Part shown: piece after piece, positions 26,552 to 36,287 of the stretch
How the letters are laid out: each line of letters starts with the position of its first letter
Position numbering within the stretch: position 1 is the stretch's first letter
From: Bacillota bacterium
GTDB lineage: Bacteria; Bacillota; Dethiobacteria; DTU022
Length of the DNA stretch: 64,000 nt
Assembly: GCA_033549065.1 (NCBI GenBank)
Contig: JAWSUE010000002.1
Location: 1 to 64,000, forward strand
Direction: 5' to 3'
Made by a program: the position numbers and the translations under genes
The notes under the pieces: model-generated
Databases searched by the model: none
What the model was told of the DNA's origin: nothing
The model's input: only the letters and a program-made list of their open reading frames with translations

Positions 26552-27649
26552 ATGAGTAAGAGGCAGATCCAGGTCAGAACCAGTAATTTTTCTTACCGGG
26601 TAGTGATCGAAGAAGGGTCACTTTCGGTGCTCGGCAAAGCAATGCGCCTGCTCTTCCCTTCCGAGCAGGCTCTTCTAGTAAGCGATAACAGGGTATTTTC
26701 CCTTTATGGAGACCGGACAATCTATTCCCTGGAAGAGGAAGGATGGAAAGTCAAAACGGCGCTGATCAGCCCCGGTGAAAGATCAAAAACGCTGAGGGGC
26801 GCTTCCCGTTTATATGACCGTGCCCTGGATAGTGGCCTGGATCGAAACTCACCGATTATTGCTCTTGGTGGCGGTGTTGTTGGAGATCTGGCTGGTTTTG
26901 TGGCTTCCACTTATTTACGGGGTGTGCCTCTTGTCATGGTTCCCACCTCCCTGCTGGCCCAGGTTGACAGCAGTGTGGGTGGCAAGGTAGCTGTCAATCA
27001 TCCCCGGGGGAAAAATTTGATCGGCTCCATATACCCTCCACGGTTGGTTTTAATTGACCCTCGGCTGCTCGATTCGCTGCCCGGCCGTCAGATAAAAGCA
27101 GGGCTGGCGGAGGTTGTTAAATATGGTATTATATACGACAGTGCCTTTTTTAATTATTGTGAGGAAGAACTGGAAAACCTGCTAAGGAGAAAAAGTTCCT
27201 CTCTGGCCGAGGCAGTTGCCCGATCAGTTCAAATCAAGGCCAATGTTGTTGAAGAAGACGAATTTGAAAAGGATTATAGAAGGATACTTAATTTCGGACA
27301 CACAATTGGTCATGCTTTGGAAGCGGCAACCGCTTATAAATATTACCTGCATGGTGAAGCTGTCCTGATCGGGATGGCTGCTGCAACCGGGATCGCCGCG
27401 TCTATGGAGAAGATCGATACCCACCTGGCAGAAAGAATTATTAATCTTCTGCAAAAAATCGGGCTGAAAAAGCCACCGATGGGCTTGACCACCGAGATGG
27501 TAATCGATAAACTAAGGCAGGATAAAAAAAGGCGTGATGGAAAAATTGTTTTGATATTACCCGTGGGGATCGGATCTGTTGCCGTGTCTGAAATAGACAG
27601 TGAAGATTTAATCAGAGGGGAAATCGATAAATACTTAAGGGTTGTTTGA
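26552..27649 (+). CDS. aroB: 3-dehydroquinate synthase
   Basis: It cyclises DAHP to 3-dehydroquinate with NAD and a divalent metal, the second shikimate step. It has 365 residues. Motifs: NAD site IIALGGGVVGDLAGFVASTYLRG, PTSLLAQVDSSVGGKVAVNHPRGKNLIG, AGLAEVVKYG, the metal-binding NFGHTIGHALEA and YYLHGEAVLIGM. ATG 26552 has a GGTGGGG element upstream. With aroA and aroC in the same stretch, much of the pathway is local; aroD, aroE, aroK and the DAHP synthase are not in the window. Confidence 0.96.
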   Translation: MSKRQIQVRTSNFSYRVVIEEGSLSVLGKAMRLLFPSEQALLVSDNRVFSLYGDRTIYSLEEEGWKVKTALISPGERSKTLRGASRLYDRALDSGLDRNSPIIALGGGVVGDLAGFVASTYLRGVPLVMVPTSLLAQVDSSVGGKVAVNHPRGKNLIGSIYPPRLVLIDPRLLDSLPGRQIKAGLAEVVKYGIIYDSAFFNYCEEELENLLRRKSSSLAEAVARSVQIKANVVEEDEFEKDYRRILNFGHTIGHALEAATAYKYYLHGEAVLIGMAAATGIAASMEKIDTHLAERIINLLQKIGLKKPPMGLTTEMVIDKLRQDKKRRDGKIVLILPVGIGSVAVSEIDSEDLIRGEIDKYLRVV

Positions 27650-27673
27650 TTTTTTGGGAAAGGATCAATCTGG

Positions 27674-28339
27674 ATGAGTATGGTTACTTTAAAAATGGTT
27701 CAGGAAAATCCTCAGGTCAAAACTTTGATTCAAAAGGCAGATGAAAGCCTGGGGACTTTGGGATATACCGAACATGGTTTTCGTCACTGCCGGTTAACCG
27801 GCAAGGCAGCTAAAAGGGTTATTATTGAGCTCGGTGGTGATATAAGGGAAGCAGAACTGGCCGGAATAGCCGGGTATTTACATGATATCGGGAATGTTAT
27901 GGGCCGCCGTGAACATGATGTAGCGGGGGCTATTATGGCACTGAAGATTCTGCAGGAAATGGATATGCCCCTGGAAGAAGCTGTCGACGTGTCGGCTGCC
28001 ATCGGGAATCATGATGAAGAGGAAGGCAGGGTTGTTAACCGGGTTACTGCTGCCCTGATCCTTGCCGATAAATCTGATGTTCACCGCAGCAGGGTCCGCA
28101 ACCGTGATATAGCCACTTTTGATATTCACGACCGGGTAAACTATGCGGTTAAAGAATCAAGACTGAATATCGATTCGGAAAACAGGGTGATCAGCCTTGA
28201 CCTGACCATTGACACAAGCATAAGCCAGGTTATGGAGTACTTTGAGATATTTTTAACCCGAATGGTGATGTGCCGCAGGGCGGCATCATTTCTTGAAGCC
28301 CGTTTTGCCCTGACCATAAACGAAGTTGAACTGCTTTAA
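27674..28339 (+). CDS. HD-domain phosphohydrolase of unknown substrate
   Basis: This 221-residue protein has an HD metal-binding domain: GFRHCRLTGKAAKR (first His, residues about 35-48), GYLHDIGNVMGRREHD (the HD pair near residues 74-75) and AAIGNHDEEEG, followed by LILADKSDVHRSRVRN with the distal Asp. A C-terminal alpha/beta tail is unassigned. There is no membrane segment. It may hydrolyse a nucleotide, but nothing shows which. It sits between aroB and secD in a tightly packed same-strand run. Confidence 0.82.
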   Translation: MSMVTLKMVQENPQVKTLIQKADESLGTLGYTEHGFRHCRLTGKAAKRVIIELGGDIREAELAGIAGYLHDIGNVMGRREHDVAGAIMALKILQEMDMPLEEAVDVSAAIGNHDEEEGRVVNRVTAALILADKSDVHRSRVRNRDIATFDIHDRVNYAVKESRLNIDSENRVISLDLTIDTSISQVMEYFEIFLTRMVMCRRAASFLEARFALTINEVELL

Positions 28340-28367
28340 CTGTAGAATTGAATGGAGTGTGGTGTAG

Positions 28368-29606
28368 ATGAAACCAGAGATTAAACCAGGACGCGTTGTG
28401 ATCCTAATTGTGCTTTCTCTGCTGATCATTGTTTCAGGCTACTGGGCCTTTGTAAACGCAGCAGACCGGGAACATGGTATTAAACGCGGCCTCGATATCG
28501 CCGGAGGACTTTACGTTCTTCTCGAAGCTGTTGAAACCGGCGATCAGGAACTAGATGCAGACGCCATCGAAAGAGCGATAACTGTAATCAGGATGAGGGT
28601 TGACGAGCTTGGTGTTGCCGAGCCGATTATTGCGGCCCAGGGGGACAACAGGATCCGGATAGAACTTCCGGACCTGGATGATGTGGAACAGGCCAGAAAT
28701 ATTATCGGGCGGACAGCCATGCTCAGGTTCATCGGTCCTGACGGGGTGGAAATTGTAACCGGGGCTCACCTGATTTCAGCCCGGGCGGAAAGAGCACCCG
28801 AGTTTACTCCCTACCCGTTTGTGAGCATAGAGTTTGACCAGGAGGGAGCAAGGCTGTTTGCCGAAGCAACAGGCAAGTTTTTAAATCAGCCGATTGCGAT
28901 AGTTCTTGATGACGAGCTGATATCCCAGCCTACAGTCCGGGCGGTGATAACTGACGGAAAGGCCACTATTGAGGGGACATTTGGAATAGAGGAAGCGGCA
29001 AACCTCGCTCTTCTTCTGCGTAGTGGCTCGCTGCCGGTCGAACTGCGGGAACTGGAATCGCGTCTGATCGGACCGACACTGGGACAGCGGACGGAAGAGA
29101 TAGCAGTTTATGCTGCCGGTATTGGATTGATTTTGGTTCTTCTCTTTATGGTCATCTATTACCGGGGTGCCGGTTTGATTGCCGGTGTAGCCCTTATATT
29201 CTATTTATCACTGGTGCTCTGGGCCTTGAATTATCTGCCGACCACTTTAACCCTGCCCGGTATTGCCGGCCTCATCTTATCGATTGGTATGGCAGTTGAT
29301 GCAAACGTGATTATTTTTGAAAGGATTAAAGACGAACTCCGATCGGGGCGGACTCCGAGAAGCGCCATGGAGAGTGGTTTTCAACGTGCTTTCAGGGCTA
29401 TTCTGGATGCCAATGTAACCACCCTGATTGTAACGATCGTTCTATTCAGCCTGGCCAGCGGTCCGGTCAGGGGTTTTGCAGTAACCCTCTTTATCGGGAT
29501 CATCTGCAGTATGTTTACAGCAATTGTCTTGACCCGCTTGCTCATGCGGCTTGCCTTTAAGGCGGGAATGATTAACAGCGGGGCATATGTGGGGGTGAAA
29601 GGATAA
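28368..29606 (+). CDS. secD: protein translocase subunit SecD
   Basis: This membrane protein works with SecF to pull translocating proteins across the membrane using the proton gradient. It has 412 residues: a first transmembrane helix at about 10-30, the large extracytoplasmic P1 region with GIKRGLDIAGGLYVLLEAV, and five C-terminal transmembrane helices including GLILSIGMAVDANVIIFERIKDEL (the TM4 D...N motif) and DANVTTLIVTIVLF. Its length is typical for Firmicutes. Its stop overlaps the secF start. Confidence 0.96.
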   Translation: MKPEIKPGRVVILIVLSLLIIVSGYWAFVNAADREHGIKRGLDIAGGLYVLLEAVETGDQELDADAIERAITVIRMRVDELGVAEPIIAAQGDNRIRIELPDLDDVEQARNIIGRTAMLRFIGPDGVEIVTGAHLISARAERAPEFTPYPFVSIEFDQEGARLFAEATGKFLNQPIAIVLDDELISQPTVRAVITDGKATIEGTFGIEEAANLALLLRSGSLPVELRELESRLIGPTLGQRTEEIAVYAAGIGLILVLLFMVIYYRGAGLIAGVALIFYLSLVLWALNYLPTTLTLPGIAGLILSIGMAVDANVIIFERIKDELRSGRTPRSAMESGFQRAFRAILDANVTTLIVTIVLFSLASGPVRGFAVTLFIGIICSMFTAIVLTRLLMRLAFKAGMINSGAYVGVKG

Positions 29607-30529
29607 TGATTGATTTTATCGGAAACCGCAGGAAAGCTTACTTGTTGTCCCTGGTTCTGGTTGTTGCCGGCCTGATTTCACTTTCGATTTTCGGGCTAAA
29701 CCTGGGCATCGATTTTACCGGCGGAACAGTCCTCCATCTTAACCTTGGGGAGGATTTCTCGATCGAAGAAGTTCAGGAGGTCATTGCACCTTTCGAAGAA
29801 CTTGAGGGCGCAGCTATTCAGGTTGTTCAGGGGCGCGATCTCGATGGCGATCTATCTGATGAAGGATTGGTTATTAAAGCACAGTATATAGAAGAAGCCA
29901 GAAGAGATGCCCTGATGGACACATTAAGAAACAGATGGCCACAACTTGATCCAGCTGACCTGCGCATAGAAAGTGTTGGAGCGGTTGTTGGCAGTGAATT
30001 GGCCCGTCAGGCTCTGCTTTCCCTGGCTGTTGCGGTCGCCCTGATGGTGGTATATATAACAATTCGGTTTGAATTCAAATTTGCCGTGGCGACCATTGCT
30101 TCACTTCTGCACAATGTCCTGATTGTGATCGGGATCTTTTCGATCCTGCGAATGGAGATAAATGTACCCTTTGTTGCGGCGATCCTAACCGTATTTGGTT
30201 ACTCGGTAAATGATACTATCGTGATTTTCGACAGAATCCGTGAAAATACCAAGCATAAGCGAAAAAGTGAATATGCTGCAGTTGTTAATGAAAGTATCAA
30301 TCAAAACCTGATGCGTTCCATAAACACTTCATTGACAACGCTCTTTGTTCTGATTGCCCTGCTCTTCGGTTTCCACTATTATATTGGCAGTTTAGATCTG
30401 ATTGTTTTTGTGGTTGCCCTGATTCTAGGAGTTTTTATCGGCACCTATTCATCAATATTTATAGCCAGCCCGTTGTGGATTAACCTGCAGAGCGTACAGT
30501 TCGGCAAAAAGAGGAAAAAAGCTGCCTGA
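29606..30529 (+). CDS. secF: protein translocase subunit SecF
   Basis: This 307-residue partner of SecD has the expected parts: an N-terminal helix, the extracytoplasmic LGIDFTGGTVLHLNL element, and the C-terminal transmembrane bundle with FGYSVNDTIVIFDRIREN and SINTSLTTLFVLIALLFGF. Translation is coupled to secD by an overlapping TAATG junction. Confidence 0.96.
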   Translation: MIDFIGNRRKAYLLSLVLVVAGLISLSIFGLNLGIDFTGGTVLHLNLGEDFSIEEVQEVIAPFEELEGAAIQVVQGRDLDGDLSDEGLVIKAQYIEEARRDALMDTLRNRWPQLDPADLRIESVGAVVGSELARQALLSLAVAVALMVVYITIRFEFKFAVATIASLLHNVLIVIGIFSILRMEINVPFVAAILTVFGYSVNDTIVIFDRIRENTKHKRKSEYAAVVNESINQNLMRSINTSLTTLFVLIALLFGFHYYIGSLDLIVFVVALILGVFIGTYSSIFIASPLWINLQSVQFGKKRKKAA

Positions 30530-30582
30530 TTGGGGTTTTCTCAGGAATTTGAAATACTTGATTGATCATTGGGGGGTTGAAG

Positions 30583-31002
30583 ATGGGTTCATTTTACCTG
30601 ATTTTGGGCTTGATTTTCAGTTTGCTCATCGCCATAGTTGCCCTGGCCAATAACGAAACCGTAACTGTCAGCTATATTTTCGGCCGTGCCGAGGTGTCCC
30701 TCATCCTGCTCATTTTAGGTTCTGCAGTGGTGGGTGCACTGGCAATGGGCCTTTTCAGCCTGTTTCGCAGCATCCGCAGTGCTCTTGCTTTTCGTCAGTT
30801 ACGACATCAGCAGGAAGAACTGCAGAAAAATATCAAGAATCTGGAAGAAGAAAAAATATTTTTGATAGCCGAGTTAAATAAACATGTCTCGGTGGCTGAG
30901 GAGAACCTGGAAGCCGAAAATACCGAAAACGCCGAAGAAAAAATTGAACAGCAGGATGAAGAAGCTGTTGGAGATGATGAGGTCAAAGAGGAATCTTCAT
31001 GA
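30583..31002 (+). CDS. LapA-like two-helix membrane protein
   Basis: It has 139 residues from ATG 30583, which follows GGGGGG at good spacing; a TTG at 30562 would be upstream of that site. Two transmembrane helices are visible (residues about 3-22 and 38-60) with the NNETVTVSYIFG turn typical of the LapA domain. A charged, coiled-coil-like tail follows (RHQQEELQKNIKNLEEEKIF, then a very acidic end rich in Glu). Such proteins are linked in E. coli to lipopolysaccharide assembly and heat shock. In a Gram-positive-type cell the role is unknown. It overlaps recJ by 4 bases. Confidence 0.82.
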   Translation: MGSFYLILGLIFSLLIAIVALANNETVTVSYIFGRAEVSLILLILGSAVVGALAMGLFSLFRSIRSALAFRQLRHQQEELQKNIKNLEEEKIFLIAELNKHVSVAEENLEAENTENAEEKIEQQDEEAVGDDEVKEESS

Positions 31003-33428
31003 GTTTTAGTGGTAAAGATTGGATCTGGTTGGAACAGAAAAATGATCAGGCAGTAAATCTTGCTGAAGCAATAAATGTGCCGGTCACCCTGGCCAGGTTG
31101 CTTATTAACCGTGGGATAATCGATCCCGAGCAGGCCGGGGTTTTTTTATATCCTTCCATCGATCATCTTCATGATCCCTGGCTGATGAAGGGTATGGAAG
31201 ATGCAGTAACCAGCTTGCTAAAAGCGGTTGAGAAGGATCAAAAAATAGTTGTTCACGGAGATTATGATGCAGACGGGATTACGGCAACTGTTATCCTGGT
31301 TGAAGCGCTGCGCAGGATCGGGGGTAAGGTTGATTACTTCCTGCCGAGCCGGTTTGAAGAAGGATACGGATTACATGTCGAATCTTTAAACCAGATTAAA
31401 GAATCAGGTGCCGGACTGGTTATAACAGTTGATTGCGGGATCAATGCTCTTCATGAGGTCGAACATGCATTATCAATCGGTCTTGATATAATCATCACCG
31501 ATCATCACCAACCTCTTGTGCCTATTCGAGGCGCTTTAGCTGTTGTTAATCCCCTGCAGGATGGCTGTTCCTACCCCTTTAAAGAGCTGTCGGGATCCGG
31601 AGTTTCTTTTAAACTGGCGCAGGCCTTAATGGAGAGAGCAGGCTTGCCCTTTCCGGAAAGATTCATTGATCTTGCCGCCCTGGGAACTGCTGCAGATGTG
31701 GTGCCGCTACTGGGAGAAAACAGAATCATTGTAGCAAAAGGCGTGGAAGAAATAGGTCGTCTAAACAGGCTTGGGTTTAGAGCGTTACTCGAAGCCGTCA
31801 GCCTGGATAAAAACCGGATATCGGGTACTTCACTCGCTTTTATTCTTGCACCTGCAGTCAATGCTGCCGGTAGAATGGGTGAAGCTTACCCATCAGCAGA
31901 ACTATTCCTTACAGGTGACCCTTCCCGGGCAGCCGAGCTGGCCGGACAACTGCATAGGGTAAACCTTTTGCGCCGTGATACAGAACAGAAGATCCTCGCT
32001 GAAGCTGAAGAAATATTGAGTGGAATTTCCGGGCAGGTGGCGGAAAACAAGATAATTGTCCTTTCCGGTGACAATTGGCATCATGGTGTGATCGGAATTG
32101 TTGCTTCAAGGCTGGTTGACAAATATAACCTGCCGGTAGCCCTTATCGCTGTTGAGAACGGTGAAGGGCGGGGTTCTGCGAGAAGCGTTCCCGGTTATAA
32201 CATAACAGCTGCCCTGGCCGAAAATGAAGATCTGCTGGTTAAATTCGGCGGACACGAACAGGCGGCAGGCTTTACAGTTAAAGCTGATAAAATAAAATCC
32301 CTGGAAAGAAACCTGAGCCTGCATGCTCAAAAAAATCTGGATGAAAAACAGCTCAGCGCTAAGCTATACCTGGAAGCGGATTTAAATGAAGAAGATTTTG
32401 ATTTAAGCCTCACGGAGTATCTTGAACTTCTTCAGCCATTTGGGCCGGCAAACAGGTCCCCCGTTTTTGGCAGCAGAGAATGGGAAATTATATCATGGCG
32501 GTTGGTTGGTTCTGGACATGCTCATCTTAAGCTTACTGTTCAAAAAAACGGACGGGTAATTAACCCTATTTTCTTTTCCGGAGCTCGGTTTGAATCTGAT
32601 CTGCAGAAAGGACGTTTGGTTGATCTTGCTTTCAGGCTGAAAGATGGCTTTTTCAGGGATCAAAAAACGCTTGAGGTCGAAATTAGAGATCTCGGTTACA
32701 GTGATACTCTGAAAATGAGAAACCTGGAAATTATAGACCGAAGGCACTGCCGGAAAAGGTTCGATTGTTTGTTGGAAATACTGAAAACCGAATCAGGCCG
32801 GACTGTTGTTTATACTACAACCGGTTCAAAGGCGGAAAAAATCATTGATAATATTCCTTCAGCCAGCACCCCCTGTTTTGTTAACGGTAGCATATTGAAC
32901 GGCAATACCGATCTGCCTGAAAAGATTGATACTTTGATCATATATGATTTACCAGTACATGACGGTTTAAAAGCAACGCTTCTGCAGGAGGAGCGGATCT
33001 CCGGGTACCTGAAAGTCTACCTTCTTTTCAACGAAGAGGATCTTAAACAGAATAAGATACTTACCGATCTATCATTGCCATCGGATAAGATATTGAAGAA
33101 AATAGTGGATGCAATGGTGGAAACCTCAGAAAATGCAGGTAGTATTTCGGTTAATGAACTGCAAAACATGAAGATCGGTATGAAACCGTCAGTCACTTTT
33201 TGGGAACGGGTGGAGAAGATATTTATAGAAATTGGTGTATTAAAAGATGGCTTTGTTAACCCCGACCCGGCTGGCCTATTGACCGGACTGTCTGAAAAAC
33301 TCAAAGACTCTCCAACCTACCTGTCCACAGAAGAGCTTCGAAAGGAATGCCGCAGATTCCAGGATGTCCTGCTCAACGGATCTCTGAAAGAAGCAGCCTC
33401 AGTTTTGAGTTTACCTTACAAGAAATAA
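30999..33428 (+). CDS. recJ: single-stranded-DNA-specific exonuclease RecJ
   Basis: This 809-residue 5'-3' exonuclease acts in recombination and repair. DHH-family motifs are present: VVHGDYDADGITATVIL near residue 88, TVDCGINAL near 143, the DHH signature TDHHQPLVP near 167, and the DHHA1 motif FGGHEQAAGFT near 417. An OB-like nucleic acid binding region and a long C-terminal extension of about 240 residues follow, as in Bacillus RecJ. It starts in an ATGA overlap with the LapA-like gene. recJ lies immediately upstream of relA, as in Bacillus, though apt, which often lies between them, is absent. Confidence 0.95.
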   Translation: MSFSGKDWIWLEQKNDQAVNLAEAINVPVTLARLLINRGIIDPEQAGVFLYPSIDHLHDPWLMKGMEDAVTSLLKAVEKDQKIVVHGDYDADGITATVILVEALRRIGGKVDYFLPSRFEEGYGLHVESLNQIKESGAGLVITVDCGINALHEVEHALSIGLDIIITDHHQPLVPIRGALAVVNPLQDGCSYPFKELSGSGVSFKLAQALMERAGLPFPERFIDLAALGTAADVVPLLGENRIIVAKGVEEIGRLNRLGFRALLEAVSLDKNRISGTSLAFILAPAVNAAGRMGEAYPSAELFLTGDPSRAAELAGQLHRVNLLRRDTEQKILAEAEEILSGISGQVAENKIIVLSGDNWHHGVIGIVASRLVDKYNLPVALIAVENGEGRGSARSVPGYNITAALAENEDLLVKFGGHEQAAGFTVKADKIKSLERNLSLHAQKNLDEKQLSAKLYLEADLNEEDFDLSLTEYLELLQPFGPANRSPVFGSREWEIISWRLVGSGHAHLKLTVQKNGRVINPIFFSGARFESDLQKGRLVDLAFRLKDGFFRDQKTLEVEIRDLGYSDTLKMRNLEIIDRRHCRKRFDCLLEILKTESGRTVVYTTTGSKAEKIIDNIPSASTPCFVNGSILNGNTDLPEKIDTLIIYDLPVHDGLKATLLQEERISGYLKVYLLFNEEDLKQNKILTDLSLPSDKILKKIVDAMVETSENAGSISVNELQNMKIGMKPSVTFWERVEKIFIEIGVLKDGFVNPDPAGLLTGLSEKLKDSPTYLSTEELRKECRRFQDVLLNGSLKEAASVLSLPYKK

Positions 33429-33552
33429 GTATCTAACAGTAGAATTTACAGTATCTTTTTAGTATGATAGTTAATAATTGCAGCCAAGAACAGCTGTAAA
33501 CTCTGACTGGTGTCAGTTCGGGTTGTATTATTATTCCGGGGATTGATCGTTA

Positions 33553-35739
33553 ATGGTAGTAAAGGAAAAAAAATTAGGAGATCTAAAAAAACTATTCCAG
33601 AAATATTATCCCAGGATGGAAGACTGGTCTCTGGTTGAAAAGGCTTATCACTATTCGGTGCAGGCTCACTCCGGGCAGCTGCGCGAATCAGGCGAGTCCT
33701 ACATCAGCCATCCTCTGGGGGTAGTAATGATTCTGGCTGAATTGGAACTGGACCTGGTAACGATCATTGCCGGACTGCTTCACGATGTGGTCGAAGATAC
33801 GGAAATAACACTGGATGATATTCTACAGGAGTTTGGCGAAGAAGTTGCCTCATTGGTGGATGGAGTAACCAAGTTAAGCAGACTGGAATTTACCTCTAAA
33901 GAAGAACAGCAAGCAGAGACCCTCCGTAAAATGTTCATCGCCATGGCCCGTGATATCCGGGTGGTCCTGATCAAACTGGCCGATAGAACGCATAATCTTA
34001 GAACACTTCGCTATCTTAATACTCACAAGCAAAAGGAAATAGCCCGGGAAACCCTTGAGATTTATGCCCCGCTGGCCCACCGCCTGGGAATATACATGAT
34101 CAAGTGGGAATTAGAAGATCTTGCTTTTCGTTACCTGCAGCCGACCGAGTATTTTAACCTGGTTGACCGACTAGCCAAGAAACGAAAGGAACGCGAGAAT
34201 TTTATTAACAGAATTATCGTAATCCTGCAGGATCATCTCGAAGATGCCTCGATCAAAGCAGAGATTCAGGGCCGTCCAAAACACCTCTACAGCATATACA
34301 ATAAAATGAAAACACAGGGTAAGGATTTAAATGAGATCTATGACCTCACGGCTGTCCGGATTATTGTCGATTCGGTTAAGGACTGCTATCATACCCTGGG
34401 GATAGTCCATACAATCTGGAAACCGATTCCCGGTCGTTTTAAAGATTTTATCGCCATGCCGAAACCGAATATGTACCAGTCTCTTCATACAACTGTATTT
34501 GCCGCTCAGAATGAACTGGCTGAAATTCAGATCCGAACCTGGGATATGCACCGGACAGCTGAATACGGGATTGCCGCCCACTGGCGCTATAAGGAGAAAA
34601 TAAAGGATTCCGGCGAGCTGGATGAAAAGCTAACCTGGCTACGCCAGCTCTTGGAATGGCAGCACGACTACCGGGATGCCCGTGACTTCATCAAAGATCT
34701 AAAAGGTGATCTCTATTCGGAAGAGGTATTTGTATTCACACCCAAAGGTGATGTAATTGACCTGCCCACCGGTTCGGTTACGCTCGATTTTGCTTATAAA
34801 ATTCACACCGATATCGGTAACCGCTGTACAGGTGCCAGGGTAAACGGACGGCTTGTCCCACTTGACTACCAGTTAAAAACCGGTGACATGGTTGAAGTCG
34901 TTACTTCCAAGCATGGATCACCGAGCCGGGATTGGCTCAACCTGGTCAAAACATCACATGCAAAAAATAAAATCCGCAACTGGTTCAAAAAGGAGCGGCG
35001 CGAAGAAAATGTTGAAAAAGGCCGGGAAATGCTCGAAAGGGAGATCCGGCGGGTAAACGTTGAACAGCGCCTGTTGTTAAAGAGTGATCTTCTTGAGGAT
35101 GTTGGTAAAATGTTCAATATCCTTTCGGCCGAGGACCTCTATGCGGCGATCGGTTACGGAGGAGTTTCCCTGAACCAGGTAATCAGCCGCCTGCGTGAAG
35201 AGTACAATAAGCGAAATGTTGAAAAAGGCAAAGATCTGCCGCTTCCCGAATTGAAGCCTGTAAAGCATTTGAAACAATCATCTCCAGGAGTAACCATCCA
35301 GGGTGTTGATAATCTTCTGGTCAGGGTTGCCCGCTGCTGCAACCCGGTTCCCGGTGATGATATAGTTGGTTTCATTACCCGCGGCCGCGGTGTATCTGTT
35401 CATCGCCGTGATTGTCCGAACCTTGCCCAGCATAGCCATGAAGGCGACCGTTTCCTTGAGGCATCCTGGGAAGGAGAGAGAAGTGCTTCTTATCCGGTGG
35501 AAATAGAAATTACCGCGAATGACCGGAAAAATCTTCTGGCTGATGTGATGACGGCAGTGAATGAAAGCAAGGTGGATATTACGGCCGTGACAGCCCGTGC
35601 CGATAAATCACAGACGGCGACGATACACCTGACCATGGTAGTCAGAGATCAGGTTCACCTGGATCAGATCATGAGTAAAATAAAGAAACTGAAAGATATA
35701 TATACAGTCCGCCGATATGTTTACGGTTCAGGTCACTAA
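33553..35739 (+). CDS. relA: bifunctional (p)ppGpp synthetase/hydrolase (Rel/SpoT)
   Basis: It makes and degrades the stringent-response alarmone. The 728 residues read as: an HD hydrolase domain ([35 protein letters not shown]) at about 25-190; a synthetase domain ([40 protein letters not shown]) at about 240-370; TGS ([20 protein letters not shown]) near 395; a zinc-finger region ([18 protein letters not shown]) near 590; and a C-terminal ACT domain. Hydrolase and synthetase residues both look intact, as expected for a single Rel enzyme in Firmicutes. About 120 bases of leader precede it. Confidence 0.96.
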   Translation: MVVKEKKLGDLKKLFQKYYPRMEDWSLVEKAYHYSVQAHSGQLRESGESYISHPLGVVMILAELELDLVTIIAGLLHDVVEDTEITLDDILQEFGEEVASLVDGVTKLSRLEFTSKEEQQAETLRKMFIAMARDIRVVLIKLADRTHNLRTLRYLNTHKQKEIARETLEIYAPLAHRLGIYMIKWELEDLAFRYLQPTEYFNLVDRLAKKRKERENFINRIIVILQDHLEDASIKAEIQGRPKHLYSIYNKMKTQGKDLNEIYDLTAVRIIVDSVKDCYHTLGIVHTIWKPIPGRFKDFIAMPKPNMYQSLHTTVFAAQNELAEIQIRTWDMHRTAEYGIAAHWRYKEKIKDSGELDEKLTWLRQLLEWQHDYRDARDFIKDLKGDLYSEEVFVFTPKGDVIDLPTGSVTLDFAYKIHTDIGNRCTGARVNGRLVPLDYQLKTGDMVEVVTSKHGSPSRDWLNLVKTSHAKNKIRNWFKKERREENVEKGREMLEREIRRVNVEQRLLLKSDLLEDVGKMFNILSAEDLYAAIGYGGVSLNQVISRLREEYNKRNVEKGKDLPLPELKPVKHLKQSSPGVTIQGVDNLLVRVARCCNPVPGDDIVGFITRGRGVSVHRRDCPNLAQHSHEGDRFLEASWEGERSASYPVEIEITANDRKNLLADVMTAVNESKVDITAVTARADKSQTATIHLTMVVRDQVHLDQIMSKIKKLKDIYTVRRYVYGSGH

Positions 35740-35756
35740 TTTTTCGGAGGTTTACA

Positions 35757-36206
35757 ATGCGAGCAGTTGTTCAGCGGGCCGTTGGGGCCAGTGTAACGGT
35801 TAAAGGTATGATAGTCGGCACAATCGGAGCCGGCCTTGTTGTTTTCCTCGGTGTTGGAAATGATGACTCGGCAGCGGATGCTGATTACCTGGCAAATAAA
35901 ATTGCCGGGCTGCGTATTTTCGAGGATGAAAAAGGGCTGATGAACCTTTCAGTGCAGGATATCGCCGGAGGGATTTTAGCAATATCTCAGTTCACTCTCT
36001 ACGGTGATTGCCGCAAAGGCAGGCGCCCCGGTTTTTCCGATGCCGCGCCGCCGCAGATGGCAGAAGAACTATATGATTATTTCTGGAAAAGGCTGGTTGA
36101 CTTCGGTATACCTGTTGAAACCGGCCAATTCCAGGCGGAAATGAAGATCCTGGTCGAAAATGACGGGCCGGTTACCATATTACTCGACAGTAAAAAGTTA
36201 TTCTGA
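35757..36206 (+). CDS. dtd: D-aminoacyl-tRNA deacylase
   Basis: This 149-residue proofreading enzyme removes D-amino acids and glycine from mischarged tRNAs. It has the family start [15 protein letters not shown], the [17 protein letters not shown] motif near residue 80, and the [15 protein letters not shown] end with the cross-subunit Gly-Pro motif. It stands 17 bases after relA, the common gene order, and precedes the tRNA synthetase fusion gene. Confidence 0.96.
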   Translation: MRAVVQRAVGASVTVKGMIVGTIGAGLVVFLGVGNDDSAADADYLANKIAGLRIFEDEKGLMNLSVQDIAGGILAISQFTLYGDCRKGRRPGFSDAAPPQMAEELYDYFWKRLVDFGIPVETGQFQAEMKILVENDGPVTILLDSKKLF

Positions 36207-36287
36207 TAAAATTTGATAATTACCAGAGCTATGAAGTAAGATGGCCCATAAGATACTGATCGGTTCGCACCGGAGAGGAGTTAGGAA

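Noticed and set aside
36207-36287. T-box leader for the tRNA synthetase fusion gene
   Set aside because: The 81-base gap is too short, and the T-box consensus was not found; the same holds before proS.
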